DNA of 64,000 nt, from NCBI GenBank assembly GCA_000155435.1, contig DS990260.1, positions 897,918 to 961,917 on the forward strand. Reading direction: 5' to 3'. The notes below the pieces were generated by a model, which saw only the letters and a program-made list of their open reading frames with translations, ran no database searches and had not been told where the DNA came from. Within the stretch, counting starts at the first letter, position 1. Each line of letters opens with the position of its first letter. A program made the position numbers and the translations under genes. Source of the DNA: Clostridiales bacterium 1_7_47FAA (GTDB lineage Bacteria; Bacillota; Clostridia; Lachnospirales; Lachnospiraceae). Positions 33,203 through 42,326 of this stretch are shown piece after piece.

Positions 33203-35293
33203 TTAATATTCATTCCACAGCTTTGGTTTTGTAAGCTGGAGCCTTAAGTCGCACTGAAGGCATCTGGATGCCTCGCACATGGCCTGCTCACAGGTGAACA
33301 CTTCTTCCACCTGCGTAAAGCCCTGTATCCTCTGGTCCGGCGGCGCGGTCCGGGGGGATGTGCGCTTTTGTCCTGCAAAGCCTTCCATCCGGCCAATATA
33401 GGACGGCGGGGTTTCCTTATCCAGAAGCATCTCGCTTATATCACCGTCTCCGCCCAGATACAGATCCATCTGCCCTGCTGCCCTGCGTCCTGCCGCGATT
33501 GCCTCAATCACGGATTTTGTCCCGGTCACGACGTCTCCTGCCGCATAGACGCCTTCCAGGCTGGTCCGCTGTTTTTCATCTGCCAGGATATATGGGCCGT
33601 GGGTCAGTTCCAGTCCCATCTGCTCCGTGTCCTCCGGCCTTTGTCCAACCGCGAATATGACATGATCCACCGGTATTACCTGGTTCGTCCCCTCCTCCAG
33701 CTCAATGACCGCCTTCCTGTTTTCATCAAAATAAAAACGGTTCACCTTCTGGAGTTCCACTCCCTCCACACGGTCTGTACCCGTGATGCGGAGGAATGAA
33801 TGGGCCGCGTGGAGGAGGATGCCTTCTTCCGCGCCTTCAGCGATTTCCTCCGGCGTGGAGGTCATCTGCTGTTCATTTTCCAGACAGGCCACATGCACCT
33901 CTTCCGCCCCCAGACGAAGGGCTGTCCTGGCGCAGTCATAGGCAACGTTGCCGCCGCCAAGGACCATGACCCTTCCGCTTACGGGAAGCGGTGTTCCAAG
34001 CCTTGCCTGTTTCAGGAAATCGGTATTCACATATACCTGGGGCAGGCCGCTTCCCTCAAGGGGAAGCCTGGTTCCTTTGTGTGTTCCCACTGCCACGAGT
34101 ACGGTGTCATATCCCTGTCCCAGAAGCTGGTCCGGGGATGGGGGCTGTGTGTTTGTCCTTAATTCAATTCCCGCTTCCAGGATGGTATTGATTTCCCTGT
34201 CCAGGAGCTGATCCGGGAGACGGTAAGCCGGGATTCCGTACCGGCACTGGCCTCCGGCCTTTGAGTTCTTTTCAAACACGGTAACTTCATGTCCCTTTTT
34301 TGCCAGATAATATGCAGCGGTCAGCCCCGCCGGACCGGCGCCGATTACAGCCGCCTTCTTTCCGGTAGCCGGTTCTTTGCGGACGCGTTTTTTCCATGCG
34401 CCGCTTTCATTTGCAGCCGCAGCCCGTTTTAACCTGCACACGGAAAGAGGGGCGTCCAGTTCATTCCTCTTGCATCCGCTCTCACAGGCATGATTGCAGA
34501 TACTTCCCAGTGTCTCAGGAAATGGTACCTTTTCGCGGACAACCGCTGCCGCCTTGTCAAAATCCCCTTCCCTGATATACCGTATGTACCTGGGGATATC
34601 GATATGGGCCGGACAGGTGCTTTGACAGGGTACGATGTTCTCTGCCATGGAGCGGTTTTCCTTCATAATCTTCACCTGGTCCATGATGGAACCCGTGGGA
34701 CAGACCTCGATGCATGCCCCGCAGAAACGGCATCCGGCTTCCTTCAGGCTCTTTCCCTCCGGAATACCTGCGCGGACCCCTGCGTCTGTCTTAATATAAT
34801 CCAGCACCTTTACGCCGCGAAGGTCCTGACAGGCGCGGATACATCTCCCGCAGCGGACGCATCTGGTGAACAGGTGGGATATCAGGGGATTGCTGTCGTC
34901 ATTGGCAACACTTCTGGATTTCTTCCTCCAGCGCTCCGGGCTGACGCCCATGTACTGGTACATAGACTGGAGTTCGCATCTTCCATATTTGGGACAGCCC
35001 GTGCAGTCTGCGGGGTGGGTTGCCAGAATCAGCTCCATGGCCATTTTCCTGACCTTCTCCGCTTCCGGACCGTTGACCCTGATACTCATGCCCTCCTCTG
35101 CCATGGTTTCACATGCCGGGACCGCCCCGCTGCCGCCTTCGATTTCCACGGAGCACAGGCGGCAGCCTCCCTTGGCTTCAAGGTCCGGATGGCTGCAGAG
35201 ATGGGGGATGAAAATATCGGCAGCCAAGGCAGCCTCAAGCACGGACTGGCCCTTTTTTGCTTCTATTTCTTTTCCGTCTATTGTAATCTTCAT
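33203..35293 (-). CDS. NuoG-like Fe-S / GltD-type FAD-NAD(P)H oxidoreductase
   Basis: In this 696-residue protein, residues 1-80 form a 2Fe-2S domain (CSHPDLEAKGGCRLCSVEIE). The His/Cys cluster region follows (HPADCTGCPKYGRCEL), then two 4Fe-4S motifs (CVRCGRCIRACQDL and CRFCGACIEVCPTGSI), all as in the N-terminus of NuoG/HydA. Residues about 225-680 are a GltD-like module (CQSTCPAHIDIPRYI, VIGAGPAGLTAAYYLAKKG, GGGNVAYDCARTA, AAGDVVTGTKSVIEAI). This module oxidises or reduces NAD(P)H on FAD and is found in ferredoxin-NADP bifurcating and YgfT/AegA-type proteins. It should feed electrons to the operon's flavoproteins. Confidence 0.92.
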   Translation of the reverse strand: MKITIDGKEIEAKKGQSVLEAALAADIFIPHLCSHPDLEAKGGCRLCSVEIEGGSGAVPACETMAEEGMSIRVNGPEAEKVRKMAMELILATHPADCTGCPKYGRCELQSMYQYMGVSPERWRKKSRSVANDDSNPLISHLFTRCVRCGRCIRACQDLRGVKVLDYIKTDAGVRAGIPEGKSLKEAGCRFCGACIEVCPTGSIMDQVKIMKENRSMAENIVPCQSTCPAHIDIPRYIRYIREGDFDKAAAVVREKVPFPETLGSICNHACESGCKRNELDAPLSVCRLKRAAAANESGAWKKRVRKEPATGKKAAVIGAGPAGLTAAYYLAKKGHEVTVFEKNSKAGGQCRYGIPAYRLPDQLLDREINTILEAGIELRTNTQPPSPDQLLGQGYDTVLVAVGTHKGTRLPLEGSGLPQVYVNTDFLKQARLGTPLPVSGRVMVLGGGNVAYDCARTALRLGAEEVHVACLENEQQMTSTPEEIAEGAEEGILLHAAHSFLRITGTDRVEGVELQKVNRFYFDENRKAVIELEEGTNQVIPVDHVIFAVGQRPEDTEQMGLELTHGPYILADEKQRTSLEGVYAAGDVVTGTKSVIEAIAAGRRAAGQMDLYLGGDGDISEMLLDKETPPSYIGRMEGFAGQKRTSPRTAPPDQRIQGFTQVEEVFTCEQAMCEASRCLQCDLRLQLTKPKLWNEY

Positions 35294-35329
35294 TTTTTCA
35301 CTCCTGTTTCAGGCCGGGTTTCCCTGGTA

Positions 35330-36817
35330 TCAGTACTCAAACCCATCCAGCTCCGCCGCCGCGTTCTCGCCTGCAATGCGTCCGCTGTTCAGGCAGAAGC
35401 CCATGGTGTTGCCCGCAAGGATAAATGGATAGCTGTCCCCGAAAATATTGCATGCGTCCGTTCCCACGCAGTATAATCCCGGAATCACCTTTGCCTCCTG
35501 GGTCATGGCCTGTGTCCTGTGGTTAATCTTGACGCCGCCCAGGGAGCCGTATGCGCCCACGTTCTGGCGGCAGCAGTAGAACGGCGCCTTTGCAATGGGC
35601 TGCATGTAATGCCTGTCTTTTTCAAATATCTCGTCAAACCCGGCTTCACACATCTCATTGTATTCTTCCACCTGGGCGGCCAGCCCCTTGGGGTCGATTC
35701 CAGCCCTCTGTGCAAGTTCCTCAATGGTATCCGCCTGTGTTATGGGTTCATAGCCATCTGCCAGGTCCCTCTCCCACTGCTCGTCAAAATGGTCGTACAG
35801 GTCATGGGGATGTACGTGGCTTACAATGTCCGGACCTTTCTTTTTATACTTTTTCAGCAGCTTGCTGTCAAAGATGGAGAAGGCCACGCTGCCCGGCTGT
35901 GCCGTGATTGCATTGCCTGTGAAGGTGGTATTGCCGATCTGGTCCTCCGGCATGAATCTCTGGCCGTTGCGGTTCACCCACAGACATGGCTGGCGGAATG
36001 CGCCGTCCAGGATAAAATGGTTCATATTATCAGGAAGCTGGTACATAAGTTCCATTGTGCAGGGTTCCTTGCCTGCGCCGGCCTCCCATGCCATGCGCAG
36101 CCCGTCCCCCTTCATGCCGGGAATCGCAAAGTTGAAAATGGTCTTTCCGAACTCATATCCTGTTTCTTCTTTAATCATGGCCGGGTTGTCCCCAAAGCCT
36201 CCTGTGGCAAGGATGACTGAATTGGCCCTTGCCTCAATTTCTTCCCCGTCCTTGTCCTTTGCCAGCACGCCCACTGCGCGGCCGTCCTCCATGATGATTT
36301 TGTGGACCGGTGTCTCAAGGAGGAATTCCACGCCCAGCTCCTTGGCCCTTTCCGTCATTTTCTTGGTCATGGCGGTGGCTGCCCTTGGTCCGGGTATCCC
36401 GCCGCCCTCAGGCTTACACACATGCCATGTGAACTCCCCGTCCGAATAAGCCCTTGTGTCCTCCGGCGCGCTGAACGCCCTCTGCACACCTGCAAACTCC
36501 ACGCCCATGTCCATCAGCCAGTCAATGGTGTCCCCTGATTTGTAGTAATAGTCACGGACCATCCTGGCATCCACACGATAGTGGGTGAAATACATGTGCT
36601 TGCGGAACGCCTCCCCCGGTGTCAGGGAAATCATGTGCTCCCTCTGGATCCTGGAGCCGACCCCAAGAGGTCCCATTCCCATGTTGGCCGCGCCCCCGGT
36701 GGTGCCGGACTTTTCAAAAACCAGTACCCTGGCTTCGTTCTCTGCCGCTGCTATGGCTGCCGCAAGGCCGGAAAGGCCGGCAGCTGCAACAATAATGTCT
36801 GTTTCCATCTTCTTCAT
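35330..36817 (-). CDS. FAD-dependent reductase/dehydrogenase (fumarate-reductase flavoprotein fold)
   Basis: The 495-residue protein starts at ATG 36817, seven nt after GGAGG; the frame extends 39 codons upstream into the previous gene without a site. It is a FAD_binding_2 flavoprotein: ADP-binding fold at the N-terminus (about 8-35), the capping domain in the middle, and a C-terminal FAD contact (GLYCVGTDACNIFG, then AGNTMGFCLNSGRIAGENAA). The first Gly of the GxGxxG loop reads Ala (AAAGLSGLAAA). No FMN or heme domain is present. The family covers fumarate/urocanate-type reductases, 3-ketosteroid dehydrogenases and BaiN-like proteins. The substrate is unknown; acceptor chemistry in a reductive pathway is likely. 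Confidence 0.88.
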   Translation of the reverse strand: MKKMETDIIVAAAGLSGLAAAIAAAENEARVLVFEKSGTTGGAANMGMGPLGVGSRIQREHMISLTPGEAFRKHMYFTHYRVDARMVRDYYYKSGDTIDWLMDMGVEFAGVQRAFSAPEDTRAYSDGEFTWHVCKPEGGGIPGPRAATAMTKKMTERAKELGVEFLLETPVHKIIMEDGRAVGVLAKDKDGEEIEARANSVILATGGFGDNPAMIKEETGYEFGKTIFNFAIPGMKGDGLRMAWEAGAGKEPCTMELMYQLPDNMNHFILDGAFRQPCLWVNRNGQRFMPEDQIGNTTFTGNAITAQPGSVAFSIFDSKLLKKYKKKGPDIVSHVHPHDLYDHFDEQWERDLADGYEPITQADTIEELAQRAGIDPKGLAAQVEEYNEMCEAGFDEIFEKDRHYMQPIAKAPFYCCRQNVGAYGSLGGVKINHRTQAMTQEAKVIPGLYCVGTDACNIFGDSYPFILAGNTMGFCLNSGRIAGENAAAELDGFEY

Positions 36818-36860
36818 GTTTTTTCCTCCATTTTCTTTTATCCCTGTTAATCCGGGCGTA

Positions 36861-38876
36861 TTACACAATGTCAATGGCGGCTTCATATCCCCCATGGATT
36901 GCATCACCTGCTTTTCCGGCTTTGTCACAATCACCGATTACATAGGTCTTAATGTCCCCGGCCATCTTAAGTATCTCCTGTACCGATGCCTGATCCGCCT
37001 TCATTCCCATGGAATATATGCAGGTATCTGCGGGAACCAGCTCCGCCCTGCCGTCCCGTTCCACCACAACGCCCTCTGCCGTGAATTCCAGAACCTTTGT
37101 ATGTAACATCTGCTTCAGGCCCCGTTTGTCCATCTCGTCCAGAAGGGCGTTCCTATAGTATCCGAATGTCTCAAAAGCCATCATCTCCTGCATCTCAACT
37201 ACCGTTACCTCATGGCCGCGGCCTGCCAGGTGAAGCCCCACTTCGCATCCCACAAGCCCTCCTCCAGCGAGGACAACCCGCTTCCCAATCCTGTCCATGT
37301 CATGATATGCCTCCAGTGCATTCATGGCCCGGTCAATTCCCTTGATGGGCGGTTTGACAGGATGGGCGCCAACGGCTATGATGACGGCGTCCGGTTTTAT
37401 CTCATCCAAGATTTCCCTGGTACATGCTGTTTCCATACGGATATCCGGGCAGCTTTCCCTTGCCTCACGGATCAGGAGATTCTTAAAATTCCTCAGGTCC
37501 ACCTTATCCTCATCCTGGTCCGTGAAATTAATCGTGCCGCCCAGTTCCCCTGTCTTTTCCAGAAGCGTCACCCTGTGTCCCCGCTTTGATGCGGTAACTG
37601 CTGCCTGAAGGCCGCCCACACCGCCGCCTACAACCAGCACCTTCCTGCTTTTTGTGGGATACGGATGCCTGTCTTCATACCATCCAAACCCGGAATCCGG
37701 GTTGATGGCGCAGCGCCCCATGGACGCCGGGCTGTAAATACGGTCAACCTCTTCCTTGGAAAGCCCTTTCTCCCAAAGGGGGACATCGGTTTTGTGCTCA
37801 CAGAAACCAGGGTAGCAGGAAAAGCATCTGACACATTTGCGTATATAGTCTTCCCTTCCCGTAAATGCCTTGTTGGGGAATTCCGGATCCGCAAAGCCCT
37901 GACGCCCCAATTCAATGAAATCCGCTTTCCCATCCCCAATCACCTGGTCTGCAAAGGCCGGGTCATTGATTCCGCCGATGACAGCCACCTTTGATTTCGT
38001 CACTGCCGCCTTGACCTGTGCGGCAAACCCGACATTGACGCCGTGCACGTCAAAGAAATCCGAAAATGTCTGGGTCTGGTTCCCCGCCCATTTAAGGCCG
38101 TTGGAAACGTGGATGATGTCGGCCATCCCATCGATTTCCCGGCAGAATCCCACCATATCGCGGATGTCCATGCCGCCGTCCACACCATCCTCGGCCGACA
38201 TGCGCAGCTCCAGGATCATGTCCTCCCCAATCCCTTCCCGCACTGCCTCCAGGATCATTTTGGGGAACCGGGCGCGGTTCTCCATGCTTCCGCCGAATTC
38301 ATCGGTCCTGTGGTTGGTCCAGGGGGAAATGAATTGCTGGATGTTAAATCCATGTCCTCCGTGAACCAGGACGCCGTCAAACCCGCAGGCCTTTGCGAAT
38401 CTTGATATCCTGCGGTAATCGTTGCAGATTTTTTCCATCATCCCCAGGTTCAGCGCATATACCTGCACCCCGTCCTCCCGGACATAAGCATCCGGCCCCC
38501 ACGGCACATATGGGGCTTTTGTTTCAGCCACAGCGCCTTCGTGGGAAAACTCAAGGTAGGCAAGGGCGCCGTGCTTTTTGATACGGTCCGCATATTCCTT
38601 CACCTTTTTGAAGTCATCCCCGTCATAGTCTTCCATGTCAATGGCCCGTTCCATGAACAGTGTGGTTCCCTCTTCATTGTTTACCGGAAGCTCGCCTGTG
38701 GATACGGCGGCAAACCCGCCCTTTGCCCGGTTCTCCACCATACGGTATACATTTTCAGCTATCTCCGGCAGAAAAAACACGGAATGCGCAAACAACGTGG
38801 GGGCTGCGATTAAACGGTTTTTGTAGACCTTTCCCCGGATGGTCATGGGGCTTTCCAGATGTATGAATTTACTCAT
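36861..38876 (-). CDS. Old-Yellow-Enzyme-type Fe-S flavoprotein (paralogue)
   Basis: This 671-residue protein has the same architecture as the 968-2911 protein. The FMN barrel has VLVHGGHGFNIQQF near 168-181 and the HRTDEFGGSMENR motif. The 4Fe-4S Cys cluster (CVRCFSCYPGFC, then GRCAINP) lies near 347-390; between the Cys motifs is a longer insert than in the paralogue. The FAD/NAD module has VVGGGVGGLQAAV near 413. The role is reduction of an enoate- or enone-type double bond. It is followed by the FAD flavoprotein, the NuoG/GltD-like protein and the ferredoxin gene, so electrons are probably supplied by the operon itself. The promoter contains a GGATTG-A-CAATCC dyad. Confidence 0.92.
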   Translation of the reverse strand: MSKFIHLESPMTIRGKVYKNRLIAAPTLFAHSVFFLPEIAENVYRMVENRAKGGFAAVSTGELPVNNEEGTTLFMERAIDMEDYDGDDFKKVKEYADRIKKHGALAYLEFSHEGAVAETKAPYVPWGPDAYVREDGVQVYALNLGMMEKICNDYRRISRFAKACGFDGVLVHGGHGFNIQQFISPWTNHRTDEFGGSMENRARFPKMILEAVREGIGEDMILELRMSAEDGVDGGMDIRDMVGFCREIDGMADIIHVSNGLKWAGNQTQTFSDFFDVHGVNVGFAAQVKAAVTKSKVAVIGGINDPAFADQVIGDGKADFIELGRQGFADPEFPNKAFTGREDYIRKCVRCFSCYPGFCEHKTDVPLWEKGLSKEEVDRIYSPASMGRCAINPDSGFGWYEDRHPYPTKSRKVLVVGGGVGGLQAAVTASKRGHRVTLLEKTGELGGTINFTDQDEDKVDLRNFKNLLIREARESCPDIRMETACTREILDEIKPDAVIIAVGAHPVKPPIKGIDRAMNALEAYHDMDRIGKRVVLAGGGLVGCEVGLHLAGRGHEVTVVEMQEMMAFETFGYYRNALLDEMDKRGLKQMLHTKVLEFTAEGVVVERDGRAELVPADTCIYSMGMKADQASVQEILKMAGDIKTYVIGDCDKAGKAGDAIHGGYEAAIDIV

Positions 38877-38947
38877 ATGTCCTCCTTTTCATCTAAACCT
38901 GAATGGAACCTGGATTCCTTATTGTCCTGTCTGGTTCAAATTATAAA

Positions 38948-39025
38948 GGATTGACAATCCCTTAACATCATGCCTGCACCTTATGTTTTCTTCCATATTC
39001 AGCCTGTTTTTGTGCAAAGGCACAA
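38948..39025 (-). promoter_or_regulatory. OYE operon control region with two palindromes
   Basis: In the 161-bp gap 38877-39037 a minus-strand TATAAT box is preceded by the perfect dyad GGATTG-A-CAATCC (38948-38960), which occupies the spacer between -10 and -35. Fifty bp further upstream lies TTTGTGC-AAAG-GCACAAA (39009-39026), the same palindrome as at 30002-30017. The -35 box is poor, which fits an activator bound at the upstream palindrome. The dyad in the spacer could be a repressor site. Confidence 0.65.
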
Positions 39026-39037
39026 ATCCGCTTCGCA

Positions 39038-39982
39038 CTAAACGCGTTTAAACTGTTTGTTTTTATATTTCTGAAGCCTTTCCTGAACCAGCTTCAGATT
39101 CTCAGGATCCGCATAGAACCCGCCTTCGGTGTGACCGATTTCCTCCAGGTGCCTTGCCCTTCCCGCCACCGTGGTGCGGTCCTTCAGGTATCCGTCTTTC
39201 TGGATGACGAATTTCCATTTTCCATCCCCTGTCTTTTCCAAATTGCCGCCGGCGCCGCAGACCTGGCATTCCACGGGATAGTGAAGCCCGTCCCACTGGG
39301 GTTCCCCCAGAACCAGGGCATTGGAATGGCAGTTTGGGCACCAGCCCATATCCTCATCCCCCAGCCAGGTCCGCTCCCCTGCCGGTGTACGGACTGCTGT
39401 CATGATGTTTTCACCCATCTTCCTTGCCCGCGCCATCAAGCCTTCATCCAGCAGGCACTGTGCCCGTCCCGGCACCCTTGCGACCAGTATCATGTCCACC
39501 ACCTTCATATCGGTTGTGAACATGGTGGCCTGCATGGCCTCCAGGGCCATGGACTGCCACGCCCTGGTGGAACCTCCGGCACAGATCAGTCCCGCAACCC
39601 TGTCCTTATGCTCAATTGCACCGATTGTCTCTAAAAATGCAGTCTCATAGCTTAAGCTCCTCTGAGCAAATATCAGGTACTCCGCATTGGGCATCAGATC
39701 ATAGGTTGGCGCGGAAAAAATCACGGCGTCCTGGGCCAGCATGACCTCCATGATTTTCTTTTTGTCATCCTTTGCATCCAGCACACAGCCCACATTCTTC
39801 CCCTGGGCCATTCCTCTTGTACAGGAAGTACATCCTGTGCAGCTTTCAATATGATAATCCTTCAGATTGACCATGGTTACCTCTGCACCGGCCTCCTCAC
39901 AGTACATAAGCGCTTCTTTTAACAGTATCTCGCTGTTGCTGTCCTTTCTTCCTGCGGTGATACCCATTACTTTTACTGACAT
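39038..39982 (-). CDS. NAD(P)H-dependent FMN reductase with zinc ribbon
   Basis: In this 314-residue protein, residues 1-190 form a flavodoxin-like NADPH-dependent FMN reductase (VMGITAGRKDSNSEILLKEA near 4-23; CTGCTSCTRGMAQGKNVGCV near 49-68; FSAPTYDLMPNAEYLIFAQR). Residues about 215-250 hold a CxxC...CxxC zinc ribbon (WCPNCHSNAL and CQVCGAGG). It could supply reduced flavin or electrons to the reductases downstream. It shares strand and direction with the operon but is separated from it by 161 bp with its own control signals. Confidence 0.88.
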   Translation of the reverse strand: MSVKVMGITAGRKDSNSEILLKEALMYCEEAGAEVTMVNLKDYHIESCTGCTSCTRGMAQGKNVGCVLDAKDDKKKIMEVMLAQDAVIFSAPTYDLMPNAEYLIFAQRSLSYETAFLETIGAIEHKDRVAGLICAGGSTRAWQSMALEAMQATMFTTDMKVVDMILVARVPGRAQCLLDEGLMARARKMGENIMTAVRTPAGERTWLGDEDMGWCPNCHSNALVLGEPQWDGLHYPVECQVCGAGGNLEKTGDGKWKFVIQKDGYLKDRTTVAGRARHLEEIGHTEGGFYADPENLKLVQERLQKYKNKQFKRV

Positions 39983-40063
39983 TTTCTCTCCTCCTGGACT
40001 TTTGTCTGAATCATTTTTTCTAACAGATGTTACAGATTAGATGTTACGGATGGATAGTCGGAA

Positions 40064-40092
40064 TTGAAACCTATCCGAAAATCTGCTATACT
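40064..40092 (+). promoter_or_regulatory. Promoter of the second PucR-family gene
   Basis: TTGAAA (40064-40069), a 17-bp spacer and TATACT (40087-40092) form a good promoter about 105 nt ahead of the start at 40199. A small dyad TAACA-GA-TGTTA (near 40020) and a repeated AGATGTTAC flank it and may bind a regulator of the divergent pair. Confidence 0.7.
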
Positions 40093-40198
40093 TTATATAA
40101 ATATATCAGTTATTTTTTTAACAATCATCCATTCCAAGTCGGATATAATCCGCAATCATCTGCTGTTTTTCAGACATTTGTCTGATAGGAGGTTTAAC

Positions 40199-41815
40199 AT
40201 GGCATACTTAGGAACCATTGTCCGTCATCTGGAAACCACCTTTCATGTGAAGGTACATGGGCAGTTCCATACACGGACTGAAATTGAAGGAACACGCTTC
40301 CTCACGCAAAAACCGGAAACAGACCCGGACCATGGGGACAAACTGCTTTATATCGCATGTTCCCAGGCCGCGGCCCCTGACAGGCACCCTGGGGCCGCTC
40401 TCTCCGCTGGGGCCACACAGGCCGCCTTCCCTGCCGGGCGCCCTGAGGCCGCGGCCCCTTCCTGCCATCTGCCGAACATCCTGCTGACCGGGCAGGATAC
40501 ACCCCCGGATAACCCCCGCATCCTCTACATCCAGGAAGTCCTGGATGCCTGCGGGGTATTCAACGCCATCCAGGATGTCATCTTCCGGCATTATACGCTG
40601 AAGCTGAAACAGGAGGAATTATTCCAGTCACTGCACAGCGACAACGGGATTGACGGTATGGCCCATGTGGCCCATACCTTTCTTGGTAACCCTGTCACCA
40701 TCTGTGATACCAGCTTCTCGGTCATTGCCGCCAGCCCGGTTGTGAAGGATGCGGACAACCTGGAGGAAAAGCACGGGCGTCTTTACCTAAAGGATTCCCT
40801 GTTCCAGAACATGGCGGACCAGAACATCATCCGGCACATCTACTCCTCCACCGTGCCGTACAGAACCACCCTGGACGATTACCCGTATCAATGGGTATTT
40901 GAAAGCATACGCATCCATCACGCCGTGGTGGGCTATATCTGTGTCCGGGGTACGGTCCGGGAATTCACGGAAGACGATATGGAATTCATTGATGTGTTTT
41001 CCAAGATGCTTTCCATTGAAATGCAGAAGGATTCCAGTTACCGCCATCCCACGGGACTGAGATACGAGTACTTCCTCACGGAGCTTCTGGAAGGACATTT
41101 TGACCGGGCAGAATACATTGCCAGCCACCTGGTCCAGCTTGGACGCGCCCAGATGCCTTATTACACAATCCTGCTTCTTAAATTCACGGATCCGTCGCGC
41201 AAGCCAAGGCAGTACAAAGGATATTTTGAACAGCTTTTGTCCCTTCTCCCAAACTGCATGGTGGTATTGTTCCACGGCGACCTGGTTGTCCTCCTGCCCA
41301 GCGGCAGCGGGAATCCCTTCCGTGAAACAGGCAGGAACCGGTTTGCCGCCTTCCTGCAGCTAAACCACATGCAGGCTTACGTCAGCTATCCTTACACGGA
41401 TATTGCAAAGAGCAGCATCTATTGGCAGCAGGTGAAAGAGCTGTCCCTGTTCCATGAAAAAACCGGCCTTAAAAAAGACCGGCATTTCATCTATTATGAA
41501 CAATATTATCTGGAGCATGGCTTCTGCCAGTATAAGGATACCGGGCTTTTGGCCGCCTCCGTCCATCCGGTCATCACACAGATGACCGCATATGACCGCA
41601 CCAACAAAACGGAATACGCCAGGACACTCCGGGTCTACCTTGCAAAGAACCGGAATGCCCTGGCTGCTGCCGGGGAACTGCATATCCATAAAAGCACCTT
41701 TTTCTACAGGCTGGGGAAAATGGCCGACCTGTTCGGCATTGACATGAATGACGGCCTGGCCCTGTTCAGCTATGAATACTCCTTCCGGGCACTGGATTAT
41801 CTCGGCATGGGGTGA
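40199..41815 (+). CDS. PucR/CdaR-family transcriptional regulator
   Basis: The 538-residue protein starts at ATG 40199 after TAGGAGG; the open frame extends 45 codons further upstream without a site. The N-terminal part is a sensor region containing an Ala/Pro/Gly-rich stretch (about 65-95) that looks like a flexible linker. The C-terminal helix-turn-helix reads AAGELHIHKSTFFYRLGKM (about 495-515), preceded by the usual GGDEF-like linker. It resembles the 30034-31584 protein in layout and in the HIHKxT recognition helix. It is divergent from the FMN-reductase / OYE operon, its likely target. Confidence 0.87.
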   Translation: MAYLGTIVRHLETTFHVKVHGQFHTRTEIEGTRFLTQKPETDPDHGDKLLYIACSQAAAPDRHPGAALSAGATQAAFPAGRPEAAAPSCHLPNILLTGQDTPPDNPRILYIQEVLDACGVFNAIQDVIFRHYTLKLKQEELFQSLHSDNGIDGMAHVAHTFLGNPVTICDTSFSVIAASPVVKDADNLEEKHGRLYLKDSLFQNMADQNIIRHIYSSTVPYRTTLDDYPYQWVFESIRIHHAVVGYICVRGTVREFTEDDMEFIDVFSKMLSIEMQKDSSYRHPTGLRYEYFLTELLEGHFDRAEYIASHLVQLGRAQMPYYTILLLKFTDPSRKPRQYKGYFEQLLSLLPNCMVVLFHGDLVVLLPSGSGNPFRETGRNRFAAFLQLNHMQAYVSYPYTDIAKSSIYWQQVKELSLFHEKTGLKKDRHFIYYEQYYLEHGFCQYKDTGLLAASVHPVITQMTAYDRTNKTEYARTLRVYLAKNRNALAAAGELHIHKSTFFYRLGKMADLFGIDMNDGLALFSYEYSFRALDYLGMG

Positions 41816-41846
41816 TGCAGTCCATTCCGTCCATCCTTCCGCCCGG

Positions 41847-42326
41847 TCAGGCTGTAACCGACACCCCGTCCCCGGATACCCGGACCCAGAGGGCCGGAGC
41901 AGGTCCCTGGGAGGCAAGGTAATAGTAAGCACTCCTCTTCCCGATGCCATGGCATGCGTCATGCCAGATATTCCGGTCCAGGACCGCCACATCCCCCGGA
42001 TTCAGGATAATGGCCCGCACATCTTCGGCCCGGGGCGGCTCATCCCCCCTGGACTTTGCCACGCAAAGCACGACCGGGTCAGCGGCGCAGAACAGCGCTT
42101 CCTGGGTATGGTCATGTTTCTCCATGGCCTTTACAACATAGGGCGCATCCATGCCGATGGTATACCCCAGCTGCCCCGGCGTATCGATGAGCGGCGTCTT
42201 TGTCATATAGTCCTCAAAATCCTCCCCCAGGGTCCTGTAAACCCGGTCCCTGTCCCCTGTCATGTTATAATATGTACCGTATCCGGTAAAATCAAATTCC
42301 TTAATATCCACTGCTTTCAGTCTCAT
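41847..42326 (-). CDS. Ureidoglycolate lyase (AllA)-like cupin protein
   Basis: This 159-residue protein has a cupin fold resembling the ureidoglycolate lyase family. EKHDHTQEALFCAADPVVLC (about 69-88) and ILNPGDVAVLDRNIWHDACH (about 106-125) hold the His-rich metal or substrate site. The enzyme in E. coli releases urea from ureidoglycolate. Its start overlaps the permease stop by 4 bp, so it belongs to the nucleoside-type ABC operon. A ureide-handling role fits the nearby purine catabolic genes, though only family similarity supports the substrate. Confidence 0.75.
   Translation of the reverse strand: MRLKAVDIKEFDFTGYGTYYNMTGDRDRVYRTLGEDFEDYMTKTPLIDTPGQLGYTIGMDAPYVVKAMEKHDHTQEALFCAADPVVLCVAKSRGDEPPRAEDVRAIILNPGDVAVLDRNIWHDACHGIGKRSAYYYLASQGPAPALWVRVSGDGVSVTA

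Noticed and set aside
32617..39982. Bile-acid 7-dehydroxylation (bai) operon
   Set aside because: OYE and flavoprotein genes resemble BaiCD/BaiH/BaiN in family only. No CoA ligase, CoA transferase, 7-dehydratase or hydroxysteroid dehydrogenase gene lies nearby.
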